The position numbers and the translations under genes were made by a program. The notes under the pieces are model-generated. The model did no database searches, was not told the DNA's origin, and saw only the letters and a list, made by a program, of their open reading frames with translations. From assembly GCA_965250265.1 (NCBI GenBank), contig CBDFNO010000009.1:62001-126000 (forward strand): 64,000 nucleotides of DNA, read 5' to 3'. Source of the DNA: PRS1 sp965250265 (GTDB lineage: Bacteria; Bacteroidota; Bacteroidia; Flavobacteriales; Flavobacteriaceae). Below are positions 38,578 through 47,591 of this stretch, in pieces. Positions within the stretch are counted from its first letter, which is position 1. Each line of letters starts with the position of its first letter.

Positions 38578-38931
38578 TTATTTATGTCTACTCTCTTTAA
38601 TTCTAGCTTTTTTACCGGTAAGACCTCTAAAGTAAAAGATTCGGGCTCTACGAACTTTACCTCTTTTATTGACCTCAATTTTTTGCAAAGCTGGCATATT
38701 AATAGGGAATATACGTTCTACTCCAATAATGCCAGACATTTTTCTAATAGTAAAAGTTTCAGAACTACCAGTTCCTCTTCTTTGTAAAACAACACCTCTA
38801 TAATATTGAGTTCTTGTTTTGTTACCTTCCTTAATTTCGTAATAAACGGTAATTGTGTCACCAGCACTAAATTCTGGTAAGTCTTTTCTAGTTACAAATT
38901 CGTCTTGAACAAATTTTAATAAAGATTCCAT
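38578..38931 (-). CDS. rplS: 50S ribosomal protein L19
   Basis: A 117-residue protein, the usual L19 length when started at MESLLKFVQDEF (ATG at 38931); the longer reading adds 12 residues without support. Conserved stretches: GDTITVYYEIKEG, QYYRGVVLQRRGTG and SETFTIRKMSG. It lies at the 30S-50S subunit interface. Transcribed alone here. Confidence 0.97.
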   Translation of the reverse strand: MESLLKFVQDEFVTRKDLPEFSAGDTITVYYEIKEGNKTRTQYYRGVVLQRRGTGSSETFTIRKMSGIIGVERIFPINMPALQKIEVNKRGKVRRARIFYFRGLTGKKARIKESRHK

Positions 38932-39050
38932 ATCTTTAAATTTAAAATAATTAATTCGAAACAACATTCACGATTCTCGCTAGAGGTTAATCCGAAATTG
39001 GCTGCAAAAATAATCAATATTTAGTAATCTACAATGTTTATTTGTGTTTT

Positions 39051-39698
39051 TTAAGAAGTGCCTAAATTGTTAAGAATAGCCTTATTTACTTCATGTTTTC
39101 CATTAAAAGAAATAATATCTACTTCATTTCCAAATAATTCATTAACACGTTGTTTTTCATATATAATCCGTTCTTCATTCATATACTCATCCTGTGTACC
39201 ATATACTAATGAAATCTTTGTTTTTCTGTTTAAAAAATTAAAGTCTTCAGGCACTAATTCTTTTGGAATTCCGCCAGACATCAATATCAATTGATTACAG
39301 TTTAGTTGTCTTTTTACAATGTATCGCATTGCTACAGACACACCTTGAGAATATCCTAAAACGATAAGATTAATATCTTTTGGCAATTGCTCAGCCTTTA
39401 AAACAGCATCAAAATAATGAATAACGTTTTCGGTTTCTTTTTTTGTGTTTTCTTTGGTTAACCAACTAGAACCAACATGCTTAAATTTAGGAGCAATATA
39501 GTATTTGCTTTGCCCTTGCGGAGCAATAATATAATTCTCTTCTGCATTTAGTTCTATAAAATAGTTTAAAAAATAACGACTTAAATAACCCATTCCATGA
39601 CAAACAAACCAAACTGTTTTTGTTTTAGATGTTAACGAATTTAAAGTGGAATAAGAATTTGTTGACGAATAAGATATTTCTTTTTCTGTTGAATTCAT
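39051..39698 (-). CDS. Alpha/beta hydrolase (carboxylesterase/phospholipase type)
   Basis: A 215-residue cytoplasmic protein. WFVCHGMGYLSRYF is the oxyanion strand, VLGYSQGVSVAM holds the nucleophilic serine, YGTQDEYM the likely aspartate and FNGKHEVNK the likely histidine, an intact triad in the order of the phospholipase/carboxylesterase family. It is divergent from the menaquinone genes with 42 bases between start codons. Because MenH is also an alpha/beta hydrolase and is otherwise absent from the cluster, a MenH role is conceivable, but the sequence looks like an esterase. Confidence 0.75.
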   Translation of the reverse strand: MNSTEKEISYSSTNSYSTLNSLTSKTKTVWFVCHGMGYLSRYFLNYFIELNAEENYIIAPQGQSKYYIAPKFKHVGSSWLTKENTKKETENVIHYFDAVLKAEQLPKDINLIVLGYSQGVSVAMRYIVKRQLNCNQLILMSGGIPKELVPEDFNFLNRKTKISLVYGTQDEYMNEERIIYEKQRVNELFGNEVDIISFNGKHEVNKAILNNLGTS

Positions 39699-39740
39699 TT
39701 TACTGCGTGTTTTGTACTTTTACAAAAATATATTATTTCT

Positions 39741-40166
39741 ATGCAATTATCTAAAGAAGCATTCTTGAAACGCGCTAAAGCTGTTTGTAAAAATACCTTA
39801 ATGGAAACTTTAAATATTGAATTTATTGATTTTGGCAATGATTATGTTATAGCTAAAATGCCGGTAAATTCGAGAGTGCACCAACCAGCTGGCGTTCTTC
39901 ATGGAGGTGCTACGGTTGCTTTAGCTGAAACCACTGGAAGTTTTGCTGCCGAAATATTTATGGATTTAAATAAAGTTTTTGTTCGTGGTATTGAGATTTC
40001 GGCAAATCATATTAAAGGTATTCGGGAAGGTTATGTGTATGCAAAAGCAACTTTTATTCATAAAGGAAGAACTACACAATTGTTTGATATTAGAATAACT
40101 GATGATGATGGCAATTTAATTTCGGTGTGTAAGCTAACCACAGTTTCGCTTCCTAAATCTAAATAG
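39741..40166 (+). CDS. menI: Hotdog-fold thioesterase, probable DHNA-CoA hydrolase
   Basis: A 141-residue PaaI-type hotdog thioesterase. VHQPAGVLHGGATVALAETTGSFAA contains the catalytic helix with its glutamate, and VRGIEISANHIKGIREG is the usual strand pair. It is the first gene of the menaquinone cluster and its stop codon abuts the menF start, which supports hydrolysis of 1,4-dihydroxy-2-naphthoyl-CoA as its job. The symbol is given on context. Confidence 0.8.
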   Translation: MQLSKEAFLKRAKAVCKNTLMETLNIEFIDFGNDYVIAKMPVNSRVHQPAGVLHGGATVALAETTGSFAAEIFMDLNKVFVRGIEISANHIKGIREGYVYAKATFIHKGRTTQLFDIRITDDDGNLISVCKLTTVSLPKSK

Positions 40167-41234
40167 ATGAATTCGAAAGATTTCTATGAAAGCCTTACCC
40201 AACAGTATAATAATGAGTTGCCTTTTGTAGCTTTTAGAAAACCTAATGTCAATACAATTAAAGCAATTCTTCAGAACGATTCGGAGTTTTATAAAGTTTC
40301 AGATTTTTCAGAAAGAGGATTTGTTTTTGCTCCTTTTGACGATAAAGAAGATGCAGTTTTAATTCCTAGTGAGAAATCTAAAATTTTAATAGTAAGTGAA
40401 GTCATTCTGAATGTCCCGATAGCTATTGGGAGCGAAGAATCTCATATTAAATTTTCAGAAGATGAAATTGATAAAAAAGGACACATCAATTTAATCCAAA
40501 AAGGAATTGAGGCAATTCACGATAATCAATTTAAAAAAGTAGTATTATCAAGAAAAGAAAATGTTTCAATTTCTGAAACCAATCCTATTTCAATTTTTAA
40601 AAGCTTACTCAATGAGTATATATCTGCATTTGTATATATATGGTTTCATCCTAAAGTAGGTTTATGGTTAGGCGCAACTCCCGAAACGTTGCTAAAAGTC
40701 GAAGGTAGCTACTTTTCTACAATGGCCTTAGCAGGAACGCAACAATATAAAGGAACCGTTGATGTACAATGGGAGGACAAAGAAAAAATAGAGCAGCAAT
40801 TAGTAAACAATTATATAGTCGAAAACTTGAAAGAGTTGGTTACTGATTTAAGTGTTTCAGAAGTTAAAACTATAAAAGCAGGAAGTTTACTTCATTTGAA
40901 ATCTGATATTTCGGGTTCAATAAATAACCAAACAAACTATTTACAATTGTTAATAAAAGCGTTACATCCAACTCCTGCAGTTTGTGGTTTACCAAGAGAT
41001 AAAGCAAAAGAGTTCATTTTAAACAATGAAAATTATGATCGCGAATTTTATACTGGATTTTTGGGAGAAATAGGAGATATTGATTCTGCTCTTTTTGTTA
41101 ATTTAAGATGTATGCAACTAAAAAATAATAAGGCAATTTTATACGTTGGCGGAGGAATTACTAAAGATTCAATTTCAGAAAACGAATTGGAAGAAACCCA
41201 TAATAAAGCTGAAATAATTAAAAGGGTTTTGTAG
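40167..41234 (+). CDS. menF: Isochorismate synthase
   Basis: A 355-residue chorismate-utilising enzyme making isochorismate for menaquinone. The C-terminal catalytic domain is clear: FKKVVLSRKE, GATPETLLKVEG, MALAGTQQYKG, HPTPAVCGLPRDKA and REFYTGFLGEIGD. It starts directly after the menI stop. Residues 79-93 (VILNVPIAIGSEESH) are encoded by a palindromic repeat of a type normally found between genes (40401-40445), so the protein seems to carry a short repeat-derived insertion in its variable N-terminal domain, without loss of frame. Confidence 0.93.
   Translation: MNSKDFYESLTQQYNNELPFVAFRKPNVNTIKAILQNDSEFYKVSDFSERGFVFAPFDDKEDAVLIPSEKSKILIVSEVILNVPIAIGSEESHIKFSEDEIDKKGHINLIQKGIEAIHDNQFKKVVLSRKENVSISETNPISIFKSLLNEYISAFVYIWFHPKVGLWLGATPETLLKVEGSYFSTMALAGTQQYKGTVDVQWEDKEKIEQQLVNNYIVENLKELVTDLSVSEVKTIKAGSLLHLKSDISGSINNQTNYLQLLIKALHPTPAVCGLPRDKAKEFILNNENYDREFYTGFLGEIGDIDSALFVNLRCMQLKNNKAILYVGGGITKDSISENELEETHNKAEIIKRVL
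40401..40445. repeat. Palindromic intergenic-type repeat inside menF
   Basis: A 45-base element with outer arms ATTCT/AGAAT and a nearly perfect core TCCCGATAGCTATTGGGA. Its ends, GTCATTCTGA and GAAGAATCTCAT, are those of a repeat I know as common between genes in flavobacteria. It is read through in frame by menF. Confidence 0.7.
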
Positions 41235-41247
41235 TTTTGCAATATAA

Positions 41248-42900
41248 ATGATACTGCCAAAAAACCCACTTGCACAAACCTTTATTCAGCTTTGTAAATC
41301 TAAAAACATAAAGCATATTGTCATTTCTCCAGGAAGCAGAAATGCGCCTTTAACTATTGGTTTTACTAATCATCCACATTTTGAATGTTATAGTATTGTA
41401 GATGAACGTTCTGCTGCTTTCTTCGCCTTAGGGATTGCACAACAATTACATGAGCCTGTTGTTTTGGTATGCACTTCAGGAAGTGCTTTATTAAATTATT
41501 ATCCAGCTATTGCCGAAGCTTTTTATAGCGATATTCCTCTAGTTGTTTTATCGGCAGATAGGCCCGAACATTTAATTGGTATTGGAGATGGACAAACCAT
41601 TAATCAGGAAAATGTTTTTGCTAATCACATTTTATTTTTTGCAAATTTAACTCCTGAAAACCAACAGCAGAATGAGTTTGAAATAAATACGGCTTTAAAT
41701 ACTTCTATTTCACAAAAAGGCCCTGTACATCTTAATGTTCCTTTTGAAGAACCACTTTATGAAACTGTAGATGAATTTTCTATTTACCCTAATTCGATCG
41801 AATTTACCAATACTACAGAAGAAGTTGAAGATTTAAACGAATTTGTCTCAATTTGGAAACAAGCCAAACGTAAAATGGTTTTAGTTGGTGTGAATTGTCC
41901 AAACGAAATTGAGCAGGAATATTTAAATATATTAGCTAATGACAAAAGCGTTATTGTATTTACAGAAACCACATCTAATTTACATCATGATAATTTTTTC
42001 CAAAGTATCGATAAAATTATTGCTCCATTATCTAATAAAGAATTTAAGGCATTACATCCAGATGTTTTACTCACTTTTGGAGGAATGGTTGTGTCAAAGA
42101 AAATTAAAGCTTTTTTGCGAGATTATCAGCCAAAACACCATTGGCATGTTGACACAAAAAAAGCTAATGATACTTTCTTTTGTTTAAGCAAGCACTTTAA
42201 ATTTTCTGTAAATGCTTTTTTTAAAGTATTCCTTAATCCTGAACATCAAACAAATAGCAATTATCAAGAATATTGGCAAACTGTAAAGCAAATTAGAACA
42301 GTAAAACATAAAAATTATTTACTAGAGATTCCTTTTTGTGATTTAAAAGTATTTGAAATTATTTTAAAGAATATTCCTGATTATAATATGCTTCAACTGG
42401 GTAACAGTTCTGCAATACGCTACGCACAATTATTTGACTTAAATAAAATGCTAAAAGTGTTTTGTAATAGAGGTACTAGTGGTATAGATGGGAGTACATC
42501 GACCTCTATTGGTGCAGCTTCAGTTTTTAATGACCAAACGACTTTTATCACTGGAGATTTGAGCTTTTTTTACGATAGCAATGCACTTTGGAATAATTAT
42601 ATTCCCTATAACTTTCGAATAATTTTAATTAACAATGGTGGTGGTGGTATTTTTAGAATTCTGCCAGGACACAAGAATACAGATAACTTTGACACTTTTT
42701 TTGAAACAAAGCACCATCTTACTGCAAAGGAATTATGTGAGATGTATAACTTTGGTTATGTTTCAGTTATAAATGAAAGCGAATTAACTTCAGAATTGCG
42801 GTCATTTTATTCAGAAGAAAACACACCAAAACTTCTCGAAATTTTTACTCCAAGAACTGTTAATGATAGTGTATTGCTAAATTATTTTAAGAATATTTAA
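41248..42900 (+). CDS. menD: SEPHCHC synthase MenD
   Basis: A 550-residue thiamine diphosphate enzyme joining isochorismate and 2-oxoglutarate. N-terminal SPGSRNAPLTIGF and DERSAAFFALG are typical of MenD; the C-terminal cofactor site is TGDLSFFYDSNALW followed by LINNGGGGIFRILPG. It follows menF by 13 bases. All regions are present and the length is normal. Confidence 0.97.
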   Translation: MILPKNPLAQTFIQLCKSKNIKHIVISPGSRNAPLTIGFTNHPHFECYSIVDERSAAFFALGIAQQLHEPVVLVCTSGSALLNYYPAIAEAFYSDIPLVVLSADRPEHLIGIGDGQTINQENVFANHILFFANLTPENQQQNEFEINTALNTSISQKGPVHLNVPFEEPLYETVDEFSIYPNSIEFTNTTEEVEDLNEFVSIWKQAKRKMVLVGVNCPNEIEQEYLNILANDKSVIVFTETTSNLHHDNFFQSIDKIIAPLSNKEFKALHPDVLLTFGGMVVSKKIKAFLRDYQPKHHWHVDTKKANDTFFCLSKHFKFSVNAFFKVFLNPEHQTNSNYQEYWQTVKQIRTVKHKNYLLEIPFCDLKVFEIILKNIPDYNMLQLGNSSAIRYAQLFDLNKMLKVFCNRGTSGIDGSTSTSIGAASVFNDQTTFITGDLSFFYDSNALWNNYIPYNFRIILINNGGGGIFRILPGHKNTDNFDTFFETKHHLTAKELCEMYNFGYVSVINESELTSELRSFYSEENTPKLLEIFTPRTVNDSVLLNYFKNI

Positions 42901-42926
42901 TAGTAACTAAATACTTCTAATATCAT

Positions 42927-42934
42927 TACATTTG
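42927..42934 (+). promoter_or_regulatory. -7 element next to the cvfB-like start
   Basis: TACATTTG matches TAnnTTTG and ends four bases before the ATG at 42939, which would give a leaderless mRNA. Confidence 0.35.
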
Positions 42935-42938
42935 CAGC

Positions 42939-43769
42939 ATGATAAACATAGGTGAATATAATACACTAACCATACTTCGAGAAAAGGAGCCAGGTCTTTT
43001 TTTAAGCGATGAAGAAGATAACGAGGTGTTATTGCCAAATAGATATGTTCCCAAAGAGTTTAAAATTTGGGATAAGTTAGAGGTATTCGTTTATTTAGAT
43101 AACGAAGAGCGGCTTGTTGCTGTAACGGATAAACCTTATATCACAAAAGGAGAATTTGCAGTTTTGCGATGTAATCAAGTATCGGAATATGGAGCTTTTT
43201 TAGATTGGGGAATGGTAAAAGAATTGTTTTGTCCATTCAAAGAACAAGCATTTAAAATGAAAAAAGGTGGCTGGTATTTGGTGCATTGTTATTTAGATGA
43301 AAAATCAGATCGATTAGTAGCTTCAAGTAAGACAAATAAATTTTTAAATAATCAAGAACTTTGTGTTGAACAGTTTGAAGAAGTAGATATAATTGTTTCT
43401 CATCCTTCCGAAATTGGAATGAATGTTATTGTTAATAAAAAGCATTCTGGTTTAATTTTTAGCGATAATATTTTTCAGGATTTAAGTGTCGGAGATAAAT
43501 TGAAAGGCATTGTAAAAAAGATACGTAAAGACAATAAATTAGATATTGCTTTAGGACACGTTGGCTATAGAAATATAGAACCAAATGCTGAAACCATTAT
43601 GCATGAACTTGAAGATAATAGTGGTTTTATTGACCTTACAGATAAATCTTCTCCCGAAGATATAAAAGAAGTGTTTCAAATGAGTAAAAAGAGTTTCAAG
43701 AAAGCGATAGGTTCTTTATATAAACAAAAGCTAATTACAATTAAAGACGATGGAATACATCTTAACTAA
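42939..43769 (+). CDS. S1-domain RNA-binding protein, CvfB-like
   Basis: A 276-residue cytoplasmic protein made of S1-like OB-fold domains: residues about 1-65 (MINIGEYNTLTILREKEPGLFL), 70-140 (NQVSEYGAFLDWGMVKELFCP), 145-215 (IGMNVIVNKKHSGLIF..) and a C-terminal winged-helix segment (SSPEDIKEVFQMSKKSFKKAIG). This matches CvfB, an RNA-binding regulator of virulence factor expression in Gram-positives. It is regularly found in the menaquinone cluster of flavobacteria; the link to the pathway is not understood. Confidence 0.88.
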   Translation: MINIGEYNTLTILREKEPGLFLSDEEDNEVLLPNRYVPKEFKIWDKLEVFVYLDNEERLVAVTDKPYITKGEFAVLRCNQVSEYGAFLDWGMVKELFCPFKEQAFKMKKGGWYLVHCYLDEKSDRLVASSKTNKFLNNQELCVEQFEEVDIIVSHPSEIGMNVIVNKKHSGLIFSDNIFQDLSVGDKLKGIVKKIRKDNKLDIALGHVGYRNIEPNAETIMHELEDNSGFIDLTDKSSPEDIKEVFQMSKKSFKKAIGSLYKQKLITIKDDGIHLN

Positions 43770-43783
43770 TTAAAAAAAGATTT

Positions 43784-43805
43784 CTTCGATGCTTTTTTAT
43801 CGAAG
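43784..43805 (+). terminator. Possible terminator or hairpin after the cvfB-like gene
   Basis: Stem CTTCGAT / ATCGAAG with a T-rich loop. No clear T-run follows, so termination is uncertain. Confidence 0.4.
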
Positions 43806-43819
43806 TTTCCGTTGAATTT

Positions 43820-43844
43820 GTCATTCTCGCGAAAGCGGGAATCT
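43820..43844. repeat. Palindromic intergenic repeat
   Basis: GTCATTCTCGCGAAAGCGGGAATCT (first 20 bases quoted as GTCATTCTCGCGAAAGCGGG): inverted arms ATTCTCGC and GCGGGAAT around GAAA. A repeat type common between genes in flavobacteria and other bacteria; here it separates the cvfB-like gene from menB. Confidence 0.7.
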
Positions 43845-43921
43845 ATTTTGAAGCCTTTAATAAAGGATAAATAGTAAGATTATTTTTCTGAAAAAACTTA
43901 TTTTTGGTTAAATTATAAAAA

Positions 43922-44761
43922 ATGGGTCAAGTAAAATGGGAAACTGCTAAAGAATACGAAGACATTACCTATAAAAAATGTAATGGTGTTGCTCGTATTG
44001 CTTTTAACAGGCCAAACGTTAGAAATGCCTTTCGTCCAAAAACTACTAAAGAGTTATATGATGCATTTTACGATGCACAAGAAGATACCTGTATTGGAGT
44101 GGTGTTGTTAAGCGCTGAAGGGCCATCTACTAAAGATGGAGTGTATTCATTTTGTAGTGGTGGAGATCAAAAAGCTAGAGGACATCAAGGTTATGTTGGA
44201 ACAGATGGATATCACCGCTTAAATATTCTTGAAGTTCAAAGACTCATTCGGTTTATGCCAAAAGTAGTCATTGCCGTGGTTCCGGGTTGGGCTGTTGGTG
44301 GAGGACATAGTTTACATGTTGTTTGCGATTTAACCTTGGCAAGTAAAGAACATGCTACTTTTAAACAAACTGATGCTGATGTTACAAGTTTTGATGGAGG
44401 CTACGGATCGGCATATTTGGCAAAAATGGTTGGACAAAAAAAGGCCAGAGAAATATTTTTCCTCGGAAGAAATTATTCTGCACAAGAAGCTTACGAAATG
44501 GGAATGGTTAATGCTGTAATACCTCATGATGAGCTTGAACTTACAGCTTACCAATGGGCTCAAGAAATTTTAGAAAAATCACCAACATCAATTAAAATGC
44601 TAAAGTTTGCTATGAATTTAACAGACGATGGTATGGTTGGACAGCAAGTATTTGCAGGAGAAGCCACACGTTTAGCATATATGACAGACGAAGCAAAAGA
44701 GGGAAGAGATGCCTTTTTAGAAAAGAGAAAGCCAAATTTTGAAAAGAAGTGGATTCCGTAA
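43922..44761 (+). CDS. menB: 1,4-dihydroxy-2-naphthoyl-CoA synthase
   Basis: A 279-residue crotonase-fold enzyme that closes the naphthoquinone ring of o-succinylbenzoyl-CoA. Diagnostic stretches: RPNVRNAFRPKT, FCSGGDQKARGHQGYVG, VVPGWAVGGGHSLHVVCDLT, TSFDGGYGSAYLAKMVG and the C-terminal FLEKRKPNFEKKWIP. Full length. menA starts three bases after its stop. Confidence 0.97.
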   Translation: MGQVKWETAKEYEDITYKKCNGVARIAFNRPNVRNAFRPKTTKELYDAFYDAQEDTCIGVVLLSAEGPSTKDGVYSFCSGGDQKARGHQGYVGTDGYHRLNILEVQRLIRFMPKVVIAVVPGWAVGGGHSLHVVCDLTLASKEHATFKQTDADVTSFDGGYGSAYLAKMVGQKKAREIFFLGRNYSAQEAYEMGMVNAVIPHDELELTAYQWAQEILEKSPTSIKMLKFAMNLTDDGMVGQQVFAGEATRLAYMTDEAKEGRDAFLEKRKPNFEKKWIP

Positions 44762-44764
44762 ATT

Positions 44765-45676
44765 ATGGATAAAATAAAACCCTGGATTTCAGCTTTTAGG
44801 TTGCGTACTTTACCGCTTTCGGTTTCCGGGATAGTTGTAGGAAGCAGTATGGCTTATTATAATGGATTTTTTCAAATTTCAACATTTATTTTAGCCATTT
44901 TAACTACTATTAGCTTACAAATCTTATCTAACCTTGCTAACGATTATGGCGATGGTATAAAAGGAACAGATAACCAAAATAGAATTGGTCCAGAAAGAGC
45001 AATACAGAGTGGAAAAATTTCACCGGATAAAATGTACAATGCTATTAAAATTAATATTTTAATTGTTATTTTACTAACGTTTTTTCTTATTTACAGTGCA
45101 TTCAAAATTTACCACTTTATGTATTCTTTGCTGTTTTTTGTATTAGCATTATTATGTATTTATGCAGCTATAAGATATACCGTTGGATCTGCAGCTTATG
45201 GTTATAGAGCATTAGGTGATATTATGGTATTTCTTTTTTTCGGATTATTAAGTGTTATGGGAACCTATTTTTTATTTTCTAGACAATTAGATCATGTGAT
45301 CATACTTCCTGCATGTATTATTGGCTTATTGAGTGCCGGTGTTTTAAACCTAAACAATATGAGAGACATGGAATCAGATAGTGCTTCAAACAAAATTACC
45401 ATTGCTGTAAAATTAGGCGTTACAAATTCAAAGATTTATCATTTAGCTTTAATTATGTCAGCGATGCTGCTCTCTATTCTATTTGCTGTTTTATATTACA
45501 GATCGCTTTCTAACCTTGTTTTTATGGTTGTTTTTATTCCATTAATAATGCATATAATAACTATCATTAAAATAAAAGAACCCAAACTATTAGATCCACA
45601 ATTAAAAGTTTTAGCGCTTTCTACTTTTGCTCTTGCCTTTTTGTTAGGAATTGGGCATATTTATAATGCTATGTGA
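44765..45676 (+). CDS. menA: 1,4-dihydroxy-2-naphthoate polyprenyltransferase
   Basis: A 303-residue UbiA-family membrane enzyme with eight or nine transmembrane segments that attaches the isoprenoid chain. The first aspartate motif is NDYGDGIKGTDN and the second is LNNMRDMESD, both typical of MenA. It starts MDKIKPWISAFRLRTLPLS, also characteristic. It lies directly after menB. Confidence 0.96.
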   Translation: MDKIKPWISAFRLRTLPLSVSGIVVGSSMAYYNGFFQISTFILAILTTISLQILSNLANDYGDGIKGTDNQNRIGPERAIQSGKISPDKMYNAIKINILIVILLTFFLIYSAFKIYHFMYSLLFFVLALLCIYAAIRYTVGSAAYGYRALGDIMVFLFFGLLSVMGTYFLFSRQLDHVIILPACIIGLLSAGVLNLNNMRDMESDSASNKITIAVKLGVTNSKIYHLALIMSAMLLSILFAVLYYRSLSNLVFMVVFIPLIMHIITIIKIKEPKLLDPQLKVLALSTFALAFLLGIGHIYNAM

Positions 45677-45706
45677 TAGTTGGATAATTTTAAATTATTT
45701 ACACAT

Positions 45707-46384
45707 ATGAAAATCACTTTTTTAGGCCACGCGAGTCTTCAAATTCAAATAGGCGAAATTTACATTCTTGTAGATCCTTTTATTTCTGGAAATAAGAAAG
45801 CTTCTCATATTGATATTAATAGTTTACAAGCCGATTATATTTTAATCACACATGCGCATTTTGATCATACACAAGATGTCGAAGCTATTGCTAAGCAAAC
45901 AGGAGCAACTGTAATTTCTAATTTCGAGATTGTGTCACATTTTCAAGGCTTAGGCATTGAAGGTCATCCTATGAATCATGGAGGGAATTGGGAATTTGAT
46001 TTTGGTAAAGTTAAATACGTAAATGCCATACACACATCATCATTTCAAGATGGAAGTTATGGAGGACAACCAGGAGGTTTTGTGATAGAAGGAGAACATA
46101 AAAATATTTATATTGCTGGAGATACAGCCTTGACTTACGATATGAAACTTATCCCGTTGCAAACCAATTTAGACCTTGCCATTTTACCAATAGGAGATAA
46201 TTTTACAATGGGAATTGACGATGCCATTATTGCAAGCGATTTTGTGGAATGCGACAAAATTCTTGGCTATCATTTCGATACTTTTGGCTATATTGAAATT
46301 GACCATAAAGATGCTAAACAAAAATTCTTTGATAAGGATAAAGATTTAATGCTTCTTGAAATTGGAGAGTCTATTGAGTTATAG
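45707..46384 (+). CDS. UPF0173 metal-dependent hydrolase
   Basis: A 225-residue metallo-beta-lactamase-fold protein. The chosen start (ATG at 45707, MKITFLGHASLQIQ) fits the family; an upstream TTG at 45680 would add nine unlikely residues. Metal ligands: THAHFDHTQD, MNHGGN..., IAGDTALTYD and the final LGYHFDTFGYIEID. The biochemical role of UPF0173 is unknown. In flavobacteria it commonly sits between menA and menC. Confidence 0.9.
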   Translation: MKITFLGHASLQIQIGEIYILVDPFISGNKKASHIDINSLQADYILITHAHFDHTQDVEAIAKQTGATVISNFEIVSHFQGLGIEGHPMNHGGNWEFDFGKVKYVNAIHTSSFQDGSYGGQPGGFVIEGEHKNIYIAGDTALTYDMKLIPLQTNLDLAILPIGDNFTMGIDDAIIASDFVECDKILGYHFDTFGYIEIDHKDAKQKFFDKDKDLMLLEIGESIEL

Positions 46385-46537
46385 TTTTAAACAAAAGTTA
46401 ATTTGTTTTAGCCATTATACATTTTAAAGAGTTGAATTAATAAATAAAAAAATATACCTTCGCTTATCGAACGATATAGTTCATTAAAACAGAACCATAT
46501 CTTAATATTGTGCTTCATTATCAATAACCGCTAGCCA

Positions 46538-47293
46538 ATGATAAATTTTTTTAGAATAATTAGACAAAATTTGCTTTTAGAAGGAAAAACTAGAAAGTAT
46601 TTCAAATATGCTATTGGCGAAATTATTCTTGTAGTTGTAGGGATACTAATTGCCCTAAGCATTAATAATTGGAATTCTAAAAGACTAGAAAATATTGAAC
46701 TTCATGGATTTTTAAGAAATATCTCCAACAATATTGACAATGATAGGATTGAATTAAATGATATGATGAAATTCAGAGATTCAGTCAAATATTTTTCGGG
46801 TAAAATTCTCAATACAGGATCTCAAAAAACTATTAGTGCGGAAGAATTTAAACTTGTTTTTCATGAAAACTACAACATCTTTTTTGACAGCTATTTAGAA
46901 ATTAATCATAATGGTTTTGAAGCTTTAAAAAATTCAGGTTTTTTTGGAAAAATTCAGGGAACCAAAATTGAAAAATTCTTAAATGAATACTATAACTTAG
47001 TAAGTAAAACTCAAAAGCAAGAAGATAGCATGAATGAATTTATTGAAAAAATGGAGGTTTTGGCGTTTAGTGACAGAACAATTTTTAAATTGGCTGAAGT
47101 ATTAAATAATGTAGAAAAAGAGAACTATTTTCAGTCAAATAGCAAAGAAATAATTGATTTGTTTAATCAACCAAGTATTCGAGGTGCTAATATGAGAGGG
47201 ACAATGATCAATGGATTAAAACAGAATTATCAATCCTTATTAAAATTAGGTGAGGTCATTCAAAAAGAGATAGAAATATTTGTTGACAATTAG
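46538..47293 (+). CDS. DUF6090-family membrane-anchored protein
   Basis: A 251-residue protein. It begins MINFFRIIRQNLLLEGKTRKYFKYAIGE, then a single membrane segment (IILVVVGILIALSINNW) and NSKRLENIE, the exact layout of the flavobacterial family DUF6090, followed by about 200 residues of mostly helical sequence. Function unknown; members are numerous and scattered in these genomes. It separates menA and the hydrolase from menC and is followed by a structured palindromic element, so it looks like inserted cargo rather than a menaquinone gene. Confidence 0.88.
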   Translation: MINFFRIIRQNLLLEGKTRKYFKYAIGEIILVVVGILIALSINNWNSKRLENIELHGFLRNISNNIDNDRIELNDMMKFRDSVKYFSGKILNTGSQKTISAEEFKLVFHENYNIFFDSYLEINHNGFEALKNSGFFGKIQGTKIEKFLNEYYNLVSKTQKQEDSMNEFIEKMEVLAFSDRTIFKLAEVLNNVEKENYFQSNSKEIIDLFNQPSIRGANMRGTMINGLKQNYQSLLKLGEVIQKEIEIFVDN

Positions 47294-47369
47294 AAAGCAA
47301 TTCAATGAAGATTTAGCATCTAAATGGTCATTAAAGAAATTAGACCAAAACATAAAAATAATAACGAAA

Positions 47370-47500
47370 GCACAACAACGTGTATAGCTCATTGCGGCTG
47401 AATTCCTAATCGGAATTCATTGCAATTTGCTATCTTTCGGTTACGGCGGAAAATCATAGCTGGTTTTTCGCAACAAACCATACACGAAACCGATAAGCGT
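47370..47500. repeat. Structured cassette-boundary-like element
   Basis: Terminal inverted repeats CGTGTAT (47379-47385) and ATACACG (47480-47486) enclose further hairpins: TGAATTCC/GGAATTCA, GCTAT/ATAGC and GGTTT/AAACC. GC content is higher than the flanks. The architecture (short inverted ends, nested imperfect palindromes, a spot just after a lone accessory gene) recalls recombination sites such as attC, but the identity is not established. Confidence 0.5.
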
Positions 47501-47575
47501 AACTTCTAAAATAGCATAAAAAAATTCCAAAAATATTCAGTCAAATATTTTATAAGTCATCCAAAAATAAATACC

Positions 47576-47583
47576 TATTTTTG
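47576..47583 (+). promoter_or_regulatory. -7 element upstream of menC
   Basis: TATTTTTG matches TAnnTTTG and ends eight bases before the menC ATG. It would give menC its own promoter after the DUF6090 insertion. Confidence 0.4.
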
Positions 47584-47591
47584 AGTTGTAA

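Noticed and set aside
39051..39698. Assigning this hydrolase as MenH
   Set aside because: It is on the opposite strand and has carboxylesterase-type motifs; position alone is too little.
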